Shown in pieces: positions 26,678 to 37,113 of a DNA stretch of 64,000 nucleotides (the first letter of the stretch is position 1; every line of letters begins with the position of its first letter). The stretch spans positions 62,001-126,000 of the forward strand of contig JAJFFF010000012.1 of assembly GCA_021776785.1 (NCBI GenBank), given 5' to 3'. This DNA comes from Planctomycetota bacterium (lineage in GTDB: Bacteria; Planctomycetota; PLA2). Position numbers and translations under genes: made by a program. Under the pieces are notes generated by a model. That model saw nothing but the letters and a program-made list of their open reading frames with translations, was not told the DNA's origin and did no database searches.

Positions 26678-27436
26678 CTATCCTTTGGCCGGCGCGGCGA
26701 TCAGCAGGTGCGGCCCCGCCGACACGACGACGCCGCCCGGTTGTTCGCGCGTAATGACGAACGCGGCCGGTGCGTCGACACGCAGCTTGGAGTCGATCGG
26801 AATGAGGATCTCACCGTCGGCATTCGCATCGAAGACTCCGCCGTCGACTGGATGCTTATCGCGCTTGGAGTCCACAATCCAAAGCTGGTACTGACTCTTG
26901 CTCGGATCGTTCACCGGAAGATTGCGGAACCGCATGTAGCCCGCTTGTCGCGCGTCGCTCCACACGACCTCGCCCGACACATCGGGATACATCAGCTTCG
27001 CCGCATCGACGATGGTCCATGTGGCGCGCACTACATCCGGCGCATTCGCCATCAGTTGCTGCATCGGATCGCGCTTCTCGCTCCACAACATCGTGCCGAG
27101 CGCCACCAGTGCGACCGCGGCCGCCGCCAAGCCAATCGGGAACCAGTGCGCCCTACTCGGCGGTCGGTTTGAAGAGACGCGAGAACTGGCGGGCTGGCCG
27201 AAGAGGACGATGCCTGCTCCGCCCGTTGACGCCAGGGACTTCCGTATCGACGCGGGCAACTCTTGGTCCGGCTCTTCGAGCAACGCGAGGTCGAATGCGG
27301 CCGCCGCCAACGCGAAATCGTCGCGCGACACGTCCGGGTTTTGCGCGAGCAGACTTTCCAACTCGCGCTCCTCCGCGTCGCTCAAGCCGTGCGTGGCATC
27401 CAAAGAGAGTAGTTCGAACAAGCGATCGTCGCTCAT
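26678..27436 (-). CDS. Anti-sigma factor (RskA-like)
   Basis: A 252-residue membrane protein. The start is ATG 27436, which overlaps the sigma-factor stop (ATGA); the longer frame upstream is a shadow. Cytoplasmic part (1-90) with a zinc-less anti-sigma helix bundle (FELLSLDATHGLSDAEEREL), one transmembrane helix (about 116-138, FPIGLAAAAVALVALGTML), and an extracytoplasmic RskA domain with QYQLWIVDSKRDKHPVDGGV and the closing FVITREQPGGV. It would bind and silence the adjacent ECF sigma factor until a signal releases it. Confidence 0.86.
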   Translation of the reverse strand: MSDDRLFELLSLDATHGLSDAEERELESLLAQNPDVSRDDFALAAAAFDLALLEEPDQELPASIRKSLASTGGAGIVLFGQPASSRVSSNRPPSRAHWFPIGLAAAAVALVALGTMLWSEKRDPMQQLMANAPDVVRATWTIVDAAKLMYPDVSGEVVWSDARQAGYMRFRNLPVNDPSKSQYQLWIVDSKRDKHPVDGGVFDANADGEILIPIDSKLRVDAPAAFVITREQPGGVVVSAGPHLLIAAPAKG

Positions 27437-27987
27437 TGCGCCTCCTCCCCACCCGCAGAGAGGGCGTCGCGCACACGCTGCAGACCACGACGCACCTGGG
27501 TCTTGACCGTGCCGAGCGGAATATCGAGCCGCTCGGCAATTTGGGTGTGCGTCCATCCTTCGACGACAGCCAAACGAATCACCTGTTTTTGTTGCGGCTT
27601 GAGCTGGTCGATCAAGCGCGACACGCGCCCCGCCTCGTCTTGCACCATGACGCGGTCGACCGACGTCGCCACCACGTCAGCGGCCGCGGTGAGCGACTGC
27701 GCCTGCGGGCGCCGCCCGCGCTTGCGCAATCGATCAATCAATCGGCGGCGAGCGATCATGGCGACGAATGTTTTCTCCGATGCAATGGCCGGATCGTAGC
27801 GAGCGGCCTTGGTCCACAAATCGATAAAGATCTCTTGCGCCGCGTCCGCTGCGTCCTCGTTGCTCGGTGACATGCGTCGCGACAGGGCCCAGACAAGCGG
27901 ACCATAGGCGTCCATACACGCTTCCACGGCGCGCTCCTCGCCGCGTGCGACGCGGTGAAGGATCGGTTCTGTTTGCGGCGAACTCAC
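27433..27987 (-). CDS. ECF sigma factor
   Basis: A 184-residue RNA polymerase sigma factor of the extracytoplasmic-function class. Region 2 has AYGPLVWALSRRM and DAADAAQEIFIDLW; region 4 has the helix-turn-helix VIRLAVVEGWTHTQIAERL followed by DIPLGTVKTQVRRGLQRVRD. GTG 27987 is preferred over the longer ATG 28092 start because the extra residues are not sigma-like. It heads an operon with its anti-sigma gene. Upstream (28065-28132) a 10-bp inverted repeat, GTGAATCCGC and its complement 48 bp apart, may belong to its control region. Confidence 0.9.
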   Translation of the reverse strand: MSSPQTEPILHRVARGEERAVEACMDAYGPLVWALSRRMSPSNEDAADAAQEIFIDLWTKAARYDPAIASEKTFVAMIARRRLIDRLRKRGRRPQAQSLTAAADVVATSVDRVMVQDEAGRVSRLIDQLKPQQKQVIRLAVVEGWTHTQIAERLDIPLGTVKTQVRRGLQRVRDALSAGGEEAQ

Positions 27988-28137
27988 GTCTGCGTACAAC
28001 TGTAGCGGGCGGGCGAAGTCTTGCGTGCACCATCTTCGCTCGCAGCGGTACCGCCCGCGGCGGCGTGAATCCGCGAGTCCGACGTCGCACATGACGAAAT
28101 AGAGTTCGCACGAACGCGCGCCGCGGATTCACAGGCG

Positions 28138-29265
28138 TTAGGAATCGCCCCACCATGGGGCAATCTGCGCCAGAAAGCCTTCGACGTTGTGCCGGACTTC
28201 CGCCAGAGAATCCCCGCCAAACTTGCGCCGAAACGCGCGGCAAAGCTCGAACGCGACCACGGCCTCGCACACCACCGCTGCGGCAGGTACGGCTGTGACA
28301 TCGGAGCGCTCGAAATGCGCGTCCTTTCTAGTTCCGCTCTTTAGGTCGATCGATTCCAACGGCCGGCGCAGGGTCGAAAGCGGCTTCATCGCCACACGAA
28401 CGACGAGCGGTTGCCCGTTGGTCATGCCGCCTTCGAGGCCGCCGGCGCGGTTGGTCGGTCGAACCACGCGCCCCGCCTTGTTGGTCCGAATTCGATCGTG
28501 CACTTTCGAGCCGGGTTTGCGCGCGGCCTCAAACCCGATCCCAAACTCGACACCCTTCATCGCCGGAATGGCGCATAGCGCCCCGGCAAGACGCGCGTCC
28601 AGTTTGCGGTCGGATTGAACGTTGGAGCCGAGCCCCGGTGGAACGCCCGTCGCGACAATCTCGATCAGTCCGCCGAGCGTGTCGCCGTCTTTTTGCGCGG
28701 CGTCCACGAGCTTGCGTGCCTCTTTGTCGGCGGCCGGATCCAACGAGTGAAACGGAGAGGCATCGCGCTGCTCTGCATCCAGCGGTGCGCGCGCAAATCG
28801 CACGGAACCCAACCGAACGACATGACCGAACACCGTGATCCCGAACTCGCGCAGGAGCAGCGCCGCCGTTGCGCCCACGGCCGTCCGCACCGCCGTCTCG
28901 CGCGCCGATGACCGTTCCAGTACGTCGCGTGCGTCCGCCTCGTGCCCAAACTTCAGTACGCCCGCTAGGTCGGCGTGCCCGGGACGCGGTCGTTGCACGG
29001 GCGGCAGCGTATGGATCGTGTGGGCTTTGTTTTTGACGCGCAGCGTGATCGGATTGCCGGTCGTCTTCCCACCGCGCACGCCGGAGAGAAACGTCGCGCG
29101 ATCCTTCTCCATTTGCTGACGCACCGAACGCCCATACCCGCCCTGGCGCCGTTGCAACATGCGGTCGACGAACTTCTTATCGACGGGGATACCGGCCGGC
29201 AAGCCGGTCAGGATGGCGTGGAGTCCGGCGCCGTGCGACTCGCCGGCAGTGACGTATTCGAGCAC
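28138..29265 (-). CDS. aroC: Chorismate synthase
   Basis: A 375-residue enzyme for the last shikimate step, EPSP to chorismate, using reduced FMN. ESHGAGLHAILTGLPAGI at the N terminus, RRQGGYGRSVRQQMEKD, GRPGHAD-type PGHADLAGVLKFGHEADARD and the C-terminal KPLSTLRRPLESIDLKS block (short pieces of each) are diagnostic; Arg/His active-site residues appear intact. It lies 56 nt after spoVR on the same strand. A 7-bp hairpin at 29302-29323 overlaps the spoVR stop, so co-transcription is possible but uncertain. Confidence 0.97.
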   Translation of the reverse strand: MLEYVTAGESHGAGLHAILTGLPAGIPVDKKFVDRMLQRRQGGYGRSVRQQMEKDRATFLSGVRGGKTTGNPITLRVKNKAHTIHTLPPVQRPRPGHADLAGVLKFGHEADARDVLERSSARETAVRTAVGATAALLLREFGITVFGHVVRLGSVRFARAPLDAEQRDASPFHSLDPAADKEARKLVDAAQKDGDTLGGLIEIVATGVPPGLGSNVQSDRKLDARLAGALCAIPAMKGVEFGIGFEAARKPGSKVHDRIRTNKAGRVVRPTNRAGGLEGGMTNGQPLVVRVAMKPLSTLRRPLESIDLKSGTRKDAHFERSDVTAVPAAAVVCEAVVAFELCRAFRRKFGGDSLAEVRHNVEGFLAQIAPWWGDS

Positions 29266-29321
29266 GGCTCAGGACTCTACCCGAAAAGCCGGATGCACCG
29301 AAGCGGCGCGGGCGTTCGCCG

Positions 29322-30788
29322 CTACAAGTCGGCGAGTTCGTGCGATTCGCCGTCGTAGCTCATGCGGCGCGGTCGATCCTCCACCATCGTTTCGATGTGC
29401 ACGGGGCGTGTCCACAGATGATGGAGATGTTCCATCGTGCCGCGCGCATGCGCGAGATCTAAGTCCTCGCCGTCATGCCGATGCGTCAACACGAGTTCGC
29501 CGCGATTACGGAAGTTACCCTCGGTCACTTCGATCACCGGCTGGCCACCGTTCGCGAGGCTGCGCAGCATGCGGTCTTTGACATCCCGATAGTCGCGACC
29601 GTTGATCTCGCGGCGTCCCGTCTTCGGGTTGTAGTCGTACGTAAAGAGCTTTTGCTCGTCGCAAAACTCGGGCGTCAAGAACTCATCGACAAACGTGACA
29701 TCGTTGTAGATGCGCCGCACTTCAAAAATCTTGTCCCGACCCTGACGGAGACCGGTATCCCAACGCCGTTTCGTCTCCAGGTCATCGCAGTCTTCGTACT
29801 CTTTGCCGAAGCGTCCCTTGTTCCACCGATCCTCGATCGCGCGGAACAGCTCGATGCCGAGCTTGTACGGATTCACTTGGCCGGGCTGCATCGCCATGGC
29901 GCCGGCGTGGCGTTCGGCAAAGTCGATCAGCTCGCTCGGTTCGAGCAGCTTCTCCGTCATCATCCGGGAGTGCCAATAACTCGCCCACCCCTCGTTCATG
30001 ACTTTCGTCAAACGTTGGGGCGCGAAGTAATACGCTTCGTCCCGAATCATGGCGAGGACGTCACGCTGCCATTCGCGGAGCGGCGCATGCTCCATCAAAA
30101 ACAGCATCACATCGCGCTCGGGGCGGCGCGGAAACGCTTCGGGTTGCCGGCGTTCTTCCTCCAACTGCACGCGCTGTTCCTCGATGAACTCCGGCGGGTT
30201 GATGAAGGGATCCATGTACGCCTTGGCTTCGAACCGGATGACGTCGCGCGGGGCGGGCTCGCCGTCTTCGACCTTGCGCGGCGGCGAGTAAGGCGCGTAG
30301 ATGTCGATCAGGTTCTCCAGCGAGAGACACGCGTCCAAGAACTGCTCGACCTCGTCACGCCCCTCTTTGCGGACATGGCGCTCGATTCGCATCGAATGAC
30401 TCGCCAACTGGTCCACCATCCGGCGATTGGTCGGCGCGAACCACAAGTTGTTCTTAAAGAAATCGCAGTGCGCGTACACATGCGCCATCACGAGCTTTTG
30501 ATCGACCAACTTGTTGCCGTAGAGCAGGTACGCGTAGCACGGGTCGTTGTTGATCACCAACTCGTAGATCTTGGAGAGGCCCCACGAGTAGTTCTTCGAA
30601 ATCTGGTCGTACGACATCCCGAAGCGCCAATGCGGGTAGCGCACGGGAAACCCGTCGTACGCCGCGATCGTGTTCATCTCTTCCCAGCTGACCATCTCGA
30701 ACACAGTCTCGAAGAAGTCGAGCTTGTACGACGCCGCAACCTCGCGGATGCGGTTTTGCAGTTTGGCAAGCTCGAGGGGCAGTGTCAT
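29322..30788 (-). CDS. spoVR: SpoVR family protein
   Basis: A 488-residue cytoplasmic protein of the SpoVR/YcgB family, whose biochemical role is unknown. Typical blocks include [71 protein letters not shown] and the C-terminal [20 protein letters not shown]. Its start overlaps the yeaH stop by ATGA. SpoVR, YeaH and PrkA co-occur widely in bacteria that do not make endospores and are linked to stress or stationary phase, so the gene is not evidence for sporulation. Confidence 0.95.
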   Translation of the reverse strand: MTLPLELAKLQNRIREVAASYKLDFFETVFEMVSWEEMNTIAAYDGFPVRYPHWRFGMSYDQISKNYSWGLSKIYELVINNDPCYAYLLYGNKLVDQKLVMAHVYAHCDFFKNNLWFAPTNRRMVDQLASHSMRIERHVRKEGRDEVEQFLDACLSLENLIDIYAPYSPPRKVEDGEPAPRDVIRFEAKAYMDPFINPPEFIEEQRVQLEEERRQPEAFPRRPERDVMLFLMEHAPLREWQRDVLAMIRDEAYYFAPQRLTKVMNEGWASYWHSRMMTEKLLEPSELIDFAERHAGAMAMQPGQVNPYKLGIELFRAIEDRWNKGRFGKEYEDCDDLETKRRWDTGLRQGRDKIFEVRRIYNDVTFVDEFLTPEFCDEQKLFTYDYNPKTGRREINGRDYRDVKDRMLRSLANGGQPVIEVTEGNFRNRGELVLTHRHDGEDLDLAHARGTMEHLHHLWTRPVHIETMVEDRPRRMSYDGESHELADL

Positions 30789-31891
30789 CGACCGGCTCCC
30801 AAAAACATCTTGATCGAGTCCATGATCCCGTCCTTGTCAGGGATGTCGGAGGTGATGACGTCTTCGTTGTCGTTGAACGCGTTGTCCAGATCGTTCTTGA
30901 ACTGACCAGAGCCGTACGTCGAACGAACCTGGCCGTAGCAGAACACGTTGCTCTTCGGCAGCAGTTGTTCGCGCAGCAAGGTCAAGCACCGCGCCGTGTC
31001 GCCGCCGGACCAGTTGTCTCCATCGCTGAAATGGAACGGATAGATGTTCCACTCCTCCGGCGGGTAATGCTGGTCGATCATCGCGTCGCACAATTCGTAA
31101 GCCGACGAGATCTTGGTTCCACCCGACTCGCGCAAGTGAAAGAACGTGTGTTGATCCACTTCTTTTGCTTCTGCGTCGTGCACGATGTAGCGCGTCTCGA
31201 TCTGGCGGTACTGACTCTTCAGCCAGGTGTCGATCCAAAACGCTTCGATGCGGACAATCTCTTTTTGCTCGTCCCCCATCGAACCCGACACGTCCATCAT
31301 GTAGATGATCGCGGCGCTCGATTGCGGAACGGTTTTCGGATCCCAGGAGCGATAGCGCATGTCATCCGGCGTCGGAATGACAATGCCGCCGTTGTTTTCA
31401 AAGTTGCCGGACGCGATCTCTCGTTTAAGTGCCCGTTTGAACGTGCGCTTGATGTGGCGCAGCGAACCGGGGCCCGTGCGGCGGATTCCTGTGTACTTGT
31501 TAATCTCAGACGTGACCTGACGCTTGCCCTTGGGTTGGATGTTGGGCAGTTCCAACTCCTCGCCCAAGATCTTGGCGAGCTCCTCCAACGTGACTTCGAC
31601 TTCGAGCTCGTGTTCGCCCGCTTGATCGCCGGCCTCGCCCTGGCCCTCGCCCTCCTGCTCGCCATCCACGGGATCGCCCGGTTCGCCGTCGCCCTGCCCG
31701 ACGCCACCACCTTGGTTCGTCCCGTACTTAAACCGCGGCAACTGAATGCGCGGCATCGGGATCGAAACGGTTTTGTCGCCCCGGCGGGCCATGAGCGAAC
31801 CGTTCGCGATGTGGCGACGAAGGTCCTTTCGGATCGACCCGCGCACGATGTCGCGAAAGCGCGAGTGGTCGAGGTCGATCTTTTGGACCAT
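30785..31891 (-). CDS. yeaH: DUF444/YeaH protein with VWA-like domain
   Basis: A 368-residue DUF444 protein. It starts [20 protein letters not shown]; residues about 70-100 are a Gly/Glu/Gln-rich low-complexity linker ([20 protein letters not shown]); the C-terminal domain has a von Willebrand A metal-site motif [14 protein letters not shown] and [11 protein letters not shown]. Family members work with PrkA. It is coupled to prkA by a TAATG overlap and to spoVR by ATGA. Confidence 0.93.
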   Translation of the reverse strand: MVQKIDLDHSRFRDIVRGSIRKDLRRHIANGSLMARRGDKTVSIPMPRIQLPRFKYGTNQGGGVGQGDGEPGDPVDGEQEGEGQGEAGDQAGEHELEVEVTLEELAKILGEELELPNIQPKGKRQVTSEINKYTGIRRTGPGSLRHIKRTFKRALKREIASGNFENNGGIVIPTPDDMRYRSWDPKTVPQSSAAIIYMMDVSGSMGDEQKEIVRIEAFWIDTWLKSQYRQIETRYIVHDAEAKEVDQHTFFHLRESGGTKISSAYELCDAMIDQHYPPEEWNIYPFHFSDGDNWSGGDTARCLTLLREQLLPKSNVFCYGQVRSTYGSGQFKNDLDNAFNDNEDVITSDIPDKDGIMDSIKMFLGAGR

Positions 31892-33939
31892 TAGCTCTTA
31901 CTCTTGACGTCGCCGCGCGCGAAGATGCTCGCCACGAAGTTGAGCGCATCCGTCGCGGATTCCTCGTTGTAGCCGTAGTTCTTGATCAGACGCGACTTGA
32001 TCACGTCGATCTTTTCCTGTGTCTCGCGGTCGACGACCGAACTGACCAAGCTCGTGAGCTTGATGCTGTCTTTTTGGTCCTCGAACAGCTTCTTTTCCAG
32101 CGCGCGCTGGAGACGCGGGTTCATGCGGTAGTCGAAGTTTTTCCCTTCGACCGCCAACGCCCCGATGTAGTTCATGATTTCGCGGCGGAAGTCGTCCTTG
32201 GCACTGTCGCGAACGTCGATCTTCTCCTCGATCGAACGCATGAGGCGCTCGTCGGGCTCCTCTTCCTGGCCGGTGTATTGGTTGCGCACTTTTTCCTTCT
32301 GCGTGTACGCCTTGACGTTGTCGATGTAGTTCGCGCAGAGACGCTGAATCTGCTCTTCGTCCGCAGCGATGGCGCGCTGCACCTCGTTCTTCACGATTTC
32401 GGCGTACTCTTCCTTTGCCACGGCCAAGAGGTCGCGGTAGTGCTTGCGCAGGTCTTCGCTTGTGATCAGGCTGTGGTGATCCAGACCATCCTGTAGCTCG
32501 TTGAGCACCATGAATGGGTTGACGCACGTCGCCGAGTAGTCGCGGACGAGCGCGTTCGACACCTTGTCCTGGATGTAACGCGGAGATATGCCCTCAAGCC
32601 CCTCGCGCGCGTTCTCTTCGCGCAGCTCCTTGACGTTCTCTTCCGTGTAGCGCTCCAACGACTTGCCGTTGTAGAGCTTAAGCTTATCGATCAGGCTGAG
32701 ATCGCCTTTACGCGCCGGCTTGAGGCGCGTAAGGATGGCCCACATGGCGGCGACTTCCAACGTGTGCGGCGCGATATGTTTGCTGATGCGCGACTGCGAG
32801 AAGTCTTTCTCGTAGATGCGGATCTCGTTGTCCAACCGCAGGTTGTACGGCACATCGATCTTGACCGTACGGTCGCGGAACGCCTCCATCAGCTCGTTGT
32901 TCATCAACTTGCGGTACTCGGGCTCATTGGTGTGCCCGATAATGACTTCGTCGATGTAAGTCTGCGCGAACTTCTTCGGCTTGATGTTGTGTTCCTGCGA
33001 CGCGCCGAGGAGGTCGTACAGGAACGCGACATCGAGCTTGAGTACCTCGATGAACTCGATCAGTCCACGGTTCGCTACGTTGAATTCGCCGTCGAAGTTA
33101 AACGCGCGCGGGTCGGACTCACTGCCGTACTCGGCGAGTTTTCGGTAGTTGATGTCTCCCGTGAGCTCGGTCGAGTCCTGGTTCTTTTCGTCCTTGGGCT
33201 GGAACGTACCGATGCCCACGCGATCGCGCTCGCTCAACGCGATTCGCCGCACGACAACGTGCTCAAGCACCTTGTTGAGATCGCCGTCGTACTGTTTGAG
33301 CAATTGCTCCATGTAGTAGCGGGACACGGGATCGGGCTCGCCTTCGATGCGGAGACGGTACGTGTCTTCGCGCGTCGCGTTGATCCCGGACAGGATGCGC
33401 TGACGTGCGTCGTACGGAAGGATCCGCATCGGCTCGTCGTTCATCGGACAGGGAACGATAAGTTCTTTTCCGTCCTCTTCGACGCGCCACGAATACGTGT
33501 AGATCGCACCTTCGGTGGTGCGCGTGTAGTGCTCGAGACCGCGCTTCATCAATCGCACGATCGTCGACTTCGAGGAGCCCACCGGACCGTGAAGCAACAG
33601 CACCCGTTTTTCGGAGCCGTATCCGTACGCGGCCGATTTGAAATGATCGACCAACCCGGCGAGCGTTTTCTCGAGGCCGAAGATCGCTTCCTTGCCGCCG
33701 CCGAGTGGATCGGAAAAGAAGTTGTATCGCGTCAGCTTCTCTTTGCTGACCACGATCTCTTCGGACCCGAACGAAAGGATCATGTCGTATATGCGCTGGT
33801 GCGCTGTACGCAAGATGTCCGGTTGCTCGACGACCAAATCGAGATACTGGCCGAACGATCCGGTCCAGTTGAGTTCTCGGAATTGATCTTGGTTGTGTGT
33901 CGACTTGATGACGTCGACCAGCTCGGACTTCGTGACCAT
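31891..33939 (-). CDS. prkA: PrkA family serine protein kinase / AAA ATPase
   Basis: A 682-residue protein with an N-terminal AAA domain (GPVGSSKST at 118-126) and the PrkA C-terminal domain. ATG 33939 is chosen over GTG 33951 because GGAG lies 6 nt before it. Characteristic blocks are [40 protein letters not shown] and [12 protein letters not shown]. PrkA was described as a protein kinase in Bacillus; later work on the family also supports a AAA+ protease or stress role. First gene of the trio. A terminator-like hairpin lies 55 nt upstream. Confidence 0.95.
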   Translation of the reverse strand: MVTKSELVDVIKSTHNQDQFRELNWTGSFGQYLDLVVEQPDILRTAHQRIYDMILSFGSEEIVVSKEKLTRYNFFSDPLGGGKEAIFGLEKTLAGLVDHFKSAAYGYGSEKRVLLLHGPVGSSKSTIVRLMKRGLEHYTRTTEGAIYTYSWRVEEDGKELIVPCPMNDEPMRILPYDARQRILSGINATREDTYRLRIEGEPDPVSRYYMEQLLKQYDGDLNKVLEHVVVRRIALSERDRVGIGTFQPKDEKNQDSTELTGDINYRKLAEYGSESDPRAFNFDGEFNVANRGLIEFIEVLKLDVAFLYDLLGASQEHNIKPKKFAQTYIDEVIIGHTNEPEYRKLMNNELMEAFRDRTVKIDVPYNLRLDNEIRIYEKDFSQSRISKHIAPHTLEVAAMWAILTRLKPARKGDLSLIDKLKLYNGKSLERYTEENVKELREENAREGLEGISPRYIQDKVSNALVRDYSATCVNPFMVLNELQDGLDHHSLITSEDLRKHYRDLLAVAKEEYAEIVKNEVQRAIAADEEQIQRLCANYIDNVKAYTQKEKVRNQYTGQEEEPDERLMRSIEEKIDVRDSAKDDFRREIMNYIGALAVEGKNFDYRMNPRLQRALEKKLFEDQKDSIKLTSLVSSVVDRETQEKIDVIKSRLIKNYGYNEESATDALNFVASIFARGDVKSKS

Positions 33940-33993
33940 GGTTGGCTCCACTCACGCGAAAGAGCGAAAACCGCAAGCCGCGCGAGTTCTACG

Positions 33994-34030
33994 AAAAAAG
34001 GCTGCCGAGTCACCCATGACTCGTCAGCCT
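33994..34030 (-). terminator. Intrinsic terminator (or attenuator) upstream of prkA
   Basis: Stem 33999-34030: AGGCTG and CGAGTCA pair with TGACTCG and CAGCCT around a 4-nt loop, with one mismatch, and six T follow on the minus strand. It lies 207 nt after the stop of the VWA gene and 55 nt before the prkA start. It may end the HEAT/VWA transcript or act as an attenuator in the prkA leader. Between it and the VWA stop, 34192-34208 forms a second small hairpin and no gene is seen. Confidence 0.75.
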
Positions 34031-34236
34031 CTTCCTCTTGTCATACCGCTGTTTGGCGTTTCGGTTCGGTAAACCCTTGGCCAAACGGAGGTTGCATAAG
34101 GGAATCGGCCCCTCGGACCGTCCCTGTTCTCCTAAAAATCGGTTGCACCGGCGCTGCGCCGCACCCCCGCGCGGATTTCGTGATGCGCCCCCGAGAGGGC
34201 GCCTCTCGCCGCCTCCAACCCGGGATCGCTGTGCCC

Positions 34237-35460
34237 TTACTGCTGGCCCGCTTCGGCGAATTGCCCGCCGGATCGCACGGCCAGCGCGCGCAGGAGGGGC
34301 GTACCGCCCCGACCCAAAGCGATAAAGTGGACGCGGCAGCGAGCAGCGGGAAGCTTTTGATACATCGCCTCGACCCGGTCGAGCGAGGTCGTTTTGACCG
34401 TTTCGCGGCCGTCGGACAGCACGAACAGTTCCGCGCGGCCCTTGGGATTTTTGACCAACGCTTCTTTGATCATCGCCAACCCGGTCACGATCGACTGGAA
34501 GACATCGGTGCGCTGCCCGGCGGGAAGATCTTGGAGCCACCGCTCTGCCGCGGCCTTGTTCGTTGTCGTCGCGGGCACGAGTTCACGCGCTTTGGCGAAA
34601 AAGAACAGCCGCTGGTCGAAGCACAAGATGTTGAACGAGACGTCGCTCGGCAAACGAAAGATCGCTTGGCGCAGCTCAACGAAGTGCGACGACCGCGACG
34701 TCTTGTGCATGCTGCTCGACATATCCACAACGAACACGATGTTCTTGTCACGGATTGGAATGGTGTAGAGCGTCGGCACGAGGCCGGTGATCGGGCCTGA
34801 CTTGATTTCGATCTTCTCGGGCTTGGCGGCGTAGGTGCGACCGTGTTCTTTGTGCGCCGCATCCGCTTCCTTGCGGAAATGCGCAAGCCACTTGTCCTTA
34901 TCCACGCCGTACGCGGCGCCTGTGAGGCGTTCGAGCGCTTCCGCGGCGCGTGCTTGCACGGCCGGATGTTCGTCGCTTAAGGCGTCGACCAACGCTCGCC
35001 GCGTCGTGCTCCATCGCGCCTCAAGCAAGAGATCCACCATCATGGCGCGAAACTTCCAAGACGAATCCTCGCGCATCGTGCGGATGACGGCGTCGTGCAA
35101 GCGCGGGTCCGGGCGATCTCGAACGAGGCCGCGTACCCACTCGCGCACGGGTTCGTTTCGGTCCACGATGCCGACGAGCAAACGATCCAAAGCGCGATCG
35201 GTTCCCAGACGATACAACAGCTCCAGGGCAGCGATGCGCGGCGTCGGGTGTGTCTCCTGCTTCAACGCCTTTTCGATCGCGGCCGCTCCCTTGTTGCGCG
35301 CCTTGCGATCCATCGTCGCGTCAAACACCAAGGATCGAATCGCCACGGCACGCGACGCGGGCTCCTTGACGCGAAAGGCCTTGCGCACGTCGCGGCTCAA
35401 ATCGGCGGCGGAAACCGAAGCAGCGAGGAGTAATACAACGATTGTTCGGAGCAACGCCAT
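34237..35460 (-). CDS. Secreted HEAT-repeat and von Willebrand factor A protein
   Basis: A 407-residue exported protein. Start ATG 35460 gives a signal peptide (LLRTIVVLLLAASVSAAD). Residues about 30-180 are HEAT-like repeats (PRIAALELLYRLGTD, DEHPAVQARAAEALERL). Residues about 235-400 are a VWA domain with a complete MIDAS start DMSSSM and VLSDGRE. So it probably binds a protein partner through a metal ion outside the cytoplasm. Seven nt follow the HEAT-protein gene; they form a two-gene unit. No enzymatic motif is seen. Confidence 0.82.
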   Translation of the reverse strand: MALLRTIVVLLLAASVSAADLSRDVRKAFRVKEPASRAVAIRSLVFDATMDRKARNKGAAAIEKALKQETHPTPRIAALELLYRLGTDRALDRLLVGIVDRNEPVREWVRGLVRDRPDPRLHDAVIRTMREDSSWKFRAMMVDLLLEARWSTTRRALVDALSDEHPAVQARAAEALERLTGAAYGVDKDKWLAHFRKEADAAHKEHGRTYAAKPEKIEIKSGPITGLVPTLYTIPIRDKNIVFVVDMSSSMHKTSRSSHFVELRQAIFRLPSDVSFNILCFDQRLFFFAKARELVPATTTNKAAAERWLQDLPAGQRTDVFQSIVTGLAMIKEALVKNPKGRAELFVLSDGRETVKTTSLDRVEAMYQKLPAARCRVHFIALGRGGTPLLRALAVRSGGQFAEAGQQ

Positions 35461-35467
35461 GGCCGTC

Positions 35468-36946
35468 CTAGCGCCGGCTGCGAGCCGCAATTTTTTCGAA
35501 GATGCCCATGTAGTACGACCGTCGTCTCTTATCAGGAACGACGTGGAGCATGGACATGGCACGATCGGCGGCATTTTTTGTCCCGATTCGTTGCAAAGCC
35601 TCAAACGCGCTGCCCCACTCGCTCGGATGCTTCGATTTCGCCAACAGCCCGACGATAGGCTCCACGTGCTCGTCGCGGCCGCGCTGGCCCAACACCTTGA
35701 TGGCGTTGCGGCGGACGAGCATCTGCTCGTCAAAAAGCCCATCTTTGAGCGCCCGATCGGTTTGCGGCTTGCTCGGGCGCACCATGCGAGCGGCCGAACC
35801 CATCGCCGCACGTTTGCCTTCGGCGCTGAGCGTGTCCCATTCCTCCATGAACAGGTCGATCGTCTTGGGGTTCTTGATCCCTTGCAGCGCGCTGGCGGCG
35901 TACCGGCGCTCGTTCGCGTCGGCGCTTCCCAAGACCGTCAACAAGAACTTGCCGGACTCCTCGTCGCCGATCTGACCGAGCGCTTTGTAGGCCTCGTGGC
36001 GGACCAGCGGATTCTTCTCGGCCGCCGCGAGTTCGCGCACCATCTCCGCATGCTTGAGGTCACGCGAGTATCCGACGATGCGCAGCAGGGACGTCTTGGT
36101 CGCCGCGGTTTGCGTTTCGCCCAGTTGCGTGACTACGCTGTCCATGACGCCGGGAACGCCGCGCTTATCGCGAAGAAGTTTTTCGATCTCGGCGCGCGTC
36201 TGCGGGCGCAGCGTGTCGTCGAGCATCGAAACAAAGTTCTTCACATCACCGGGCGCCGCCACCTGGCCCAACGCGCGCACGATCAGGTGCTCGTCGGGGT
36301 GAGCATCTCCGAGCATGCCAAAAAGGTCGCTTTTGATCTCATCGACTTTGATTTTCGTGATCGCCGTCAAAATCGCGTGGCGCGTGTACCGCTCCTCGGG
36401 CCGCTCCTTGAGCAGCTTGACGAGCGACTTGGCCACTTCGACATCGCCGTGCATCGAGCCGATCGCCTCGCCGATCAGACCGCGCCATTTCACGTCCACC
36501 GTGATCAGCATCTCGAAAAGGCGTCGCTTCGAAACGGGGTCCACGCGATGACCGAGCTTGCGCAGGAGCACTTGCAGCTCGCGGTTGAGCTTATATCGAT
36601 CCGTGGAGGACTTGGCCTCCATGATTTCGTCGAGGAGTGTGACGACGCGGCGGGACTGCTCTTGCCGGAGCGCGATCGTCTCGGGACTATCGAATCGTTC
36701 GCGCTCGGGGAACTTCGGAAGCGCGCCGGGCAGGTTGGCTTTCGGCCGCGATGCGCGATGGATCTTGAGCGGAAGATCGCCGTTGCGGTTCGGCCCCGAC
36801 TCCGCTACGCCGGTCGTGTCGATCACGATTTCGCGACGCTTGCTCGGCGCGCCCATGATGTCGCCCCAGAGGAGGTAGACCATGACGCTTGTGGACACGA
36901 TCGCGCCCAACGCGAGGGTGATGAGAAAACGGTTACGCCGCTGCAT
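35468..36946 (-). CDS. Membrane-anchored HEAT-repeat protein
   Basis: A 492-residue protein with a single N-terminal membrane helix (about 7-27, FLITLALGAIVSTSVMVYLLW) and a Pro/Arg-rich linker, followed by about ten HEAT-type helical pairs (for example LIVRALGQVAAPGDV, PLVRHEAYKALGQIGDEE, MLVRRNAIKVLGQRGRDE). It looks like a scaffold in the periplasm. It is the upstream partner of the VWA gene. No function can be assigned from sequence. The 167-bp gap before it holds no recognisable promoter. Confidence 0.8.
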   Translation of the reverse strand: MQRRNRFLITLALGAIVSTSVMVYLLWGDIMGAPSKRREIVIDTTGVAESGPNRNGDLPLKIHRASRPKANLPGALPKFPERERFDSPETIALRQEQSRRVVTLLDEIMEAKSSTDRYKLNRELQVLLRKLGHRVDPVSKRRLFEMLITVDVKWRGLIGEAIGSMHGDVEVAKSLVKLLKERPEERYTRHAILTAITKIKVDEIKSDLFGMLGDAHPDEHLIVRALGQVAAPGDVKNFVSMLDDTLRPQTRAEIEKLLRDKRGVPGVMDSVVTQLGETQTAATKTSLLRIVGYSRDLKHAEMVRELAAAEKNPLVRHEAYKALGQIGDEESGKFLLTVLGSADANERRYAASALQGIKNPKTIDLFMEEWDTLSAEGKRAAMGSAARMVRPSKPQTDRALKDGLFDEQMLVRRNAIKVLGQRGRDEHVEPIVGLLAKSKHPSEWGSAFEALQRIGTKNAADRAMSMLHVVPDKRRRSYYMGIFEKIAARSRR

Positions 36947-37113
36947 GTCGAATGGCCTGATGGGTCTTACGTTGTCGCGGCTCCGGCGCCGCCGGGACGG
37001 GCGTGTCGTTCACGTGGCTGGTTCCAATTTCTGTGATCCGGCGGTTGCAAAAGTGCGCCCGCGTGGCGAGGCCCGATCCGCGCCGGCCCGAAACGAAGAG
37101 TCCCAACTCTTGA

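Noticed and set aside
29322-33939. SpoVR and PrkA as evidence for endospore formation
   Set aside because: Both families are common in non-sporulating Gram-negative bacteria, and no spore-specific gene is present.
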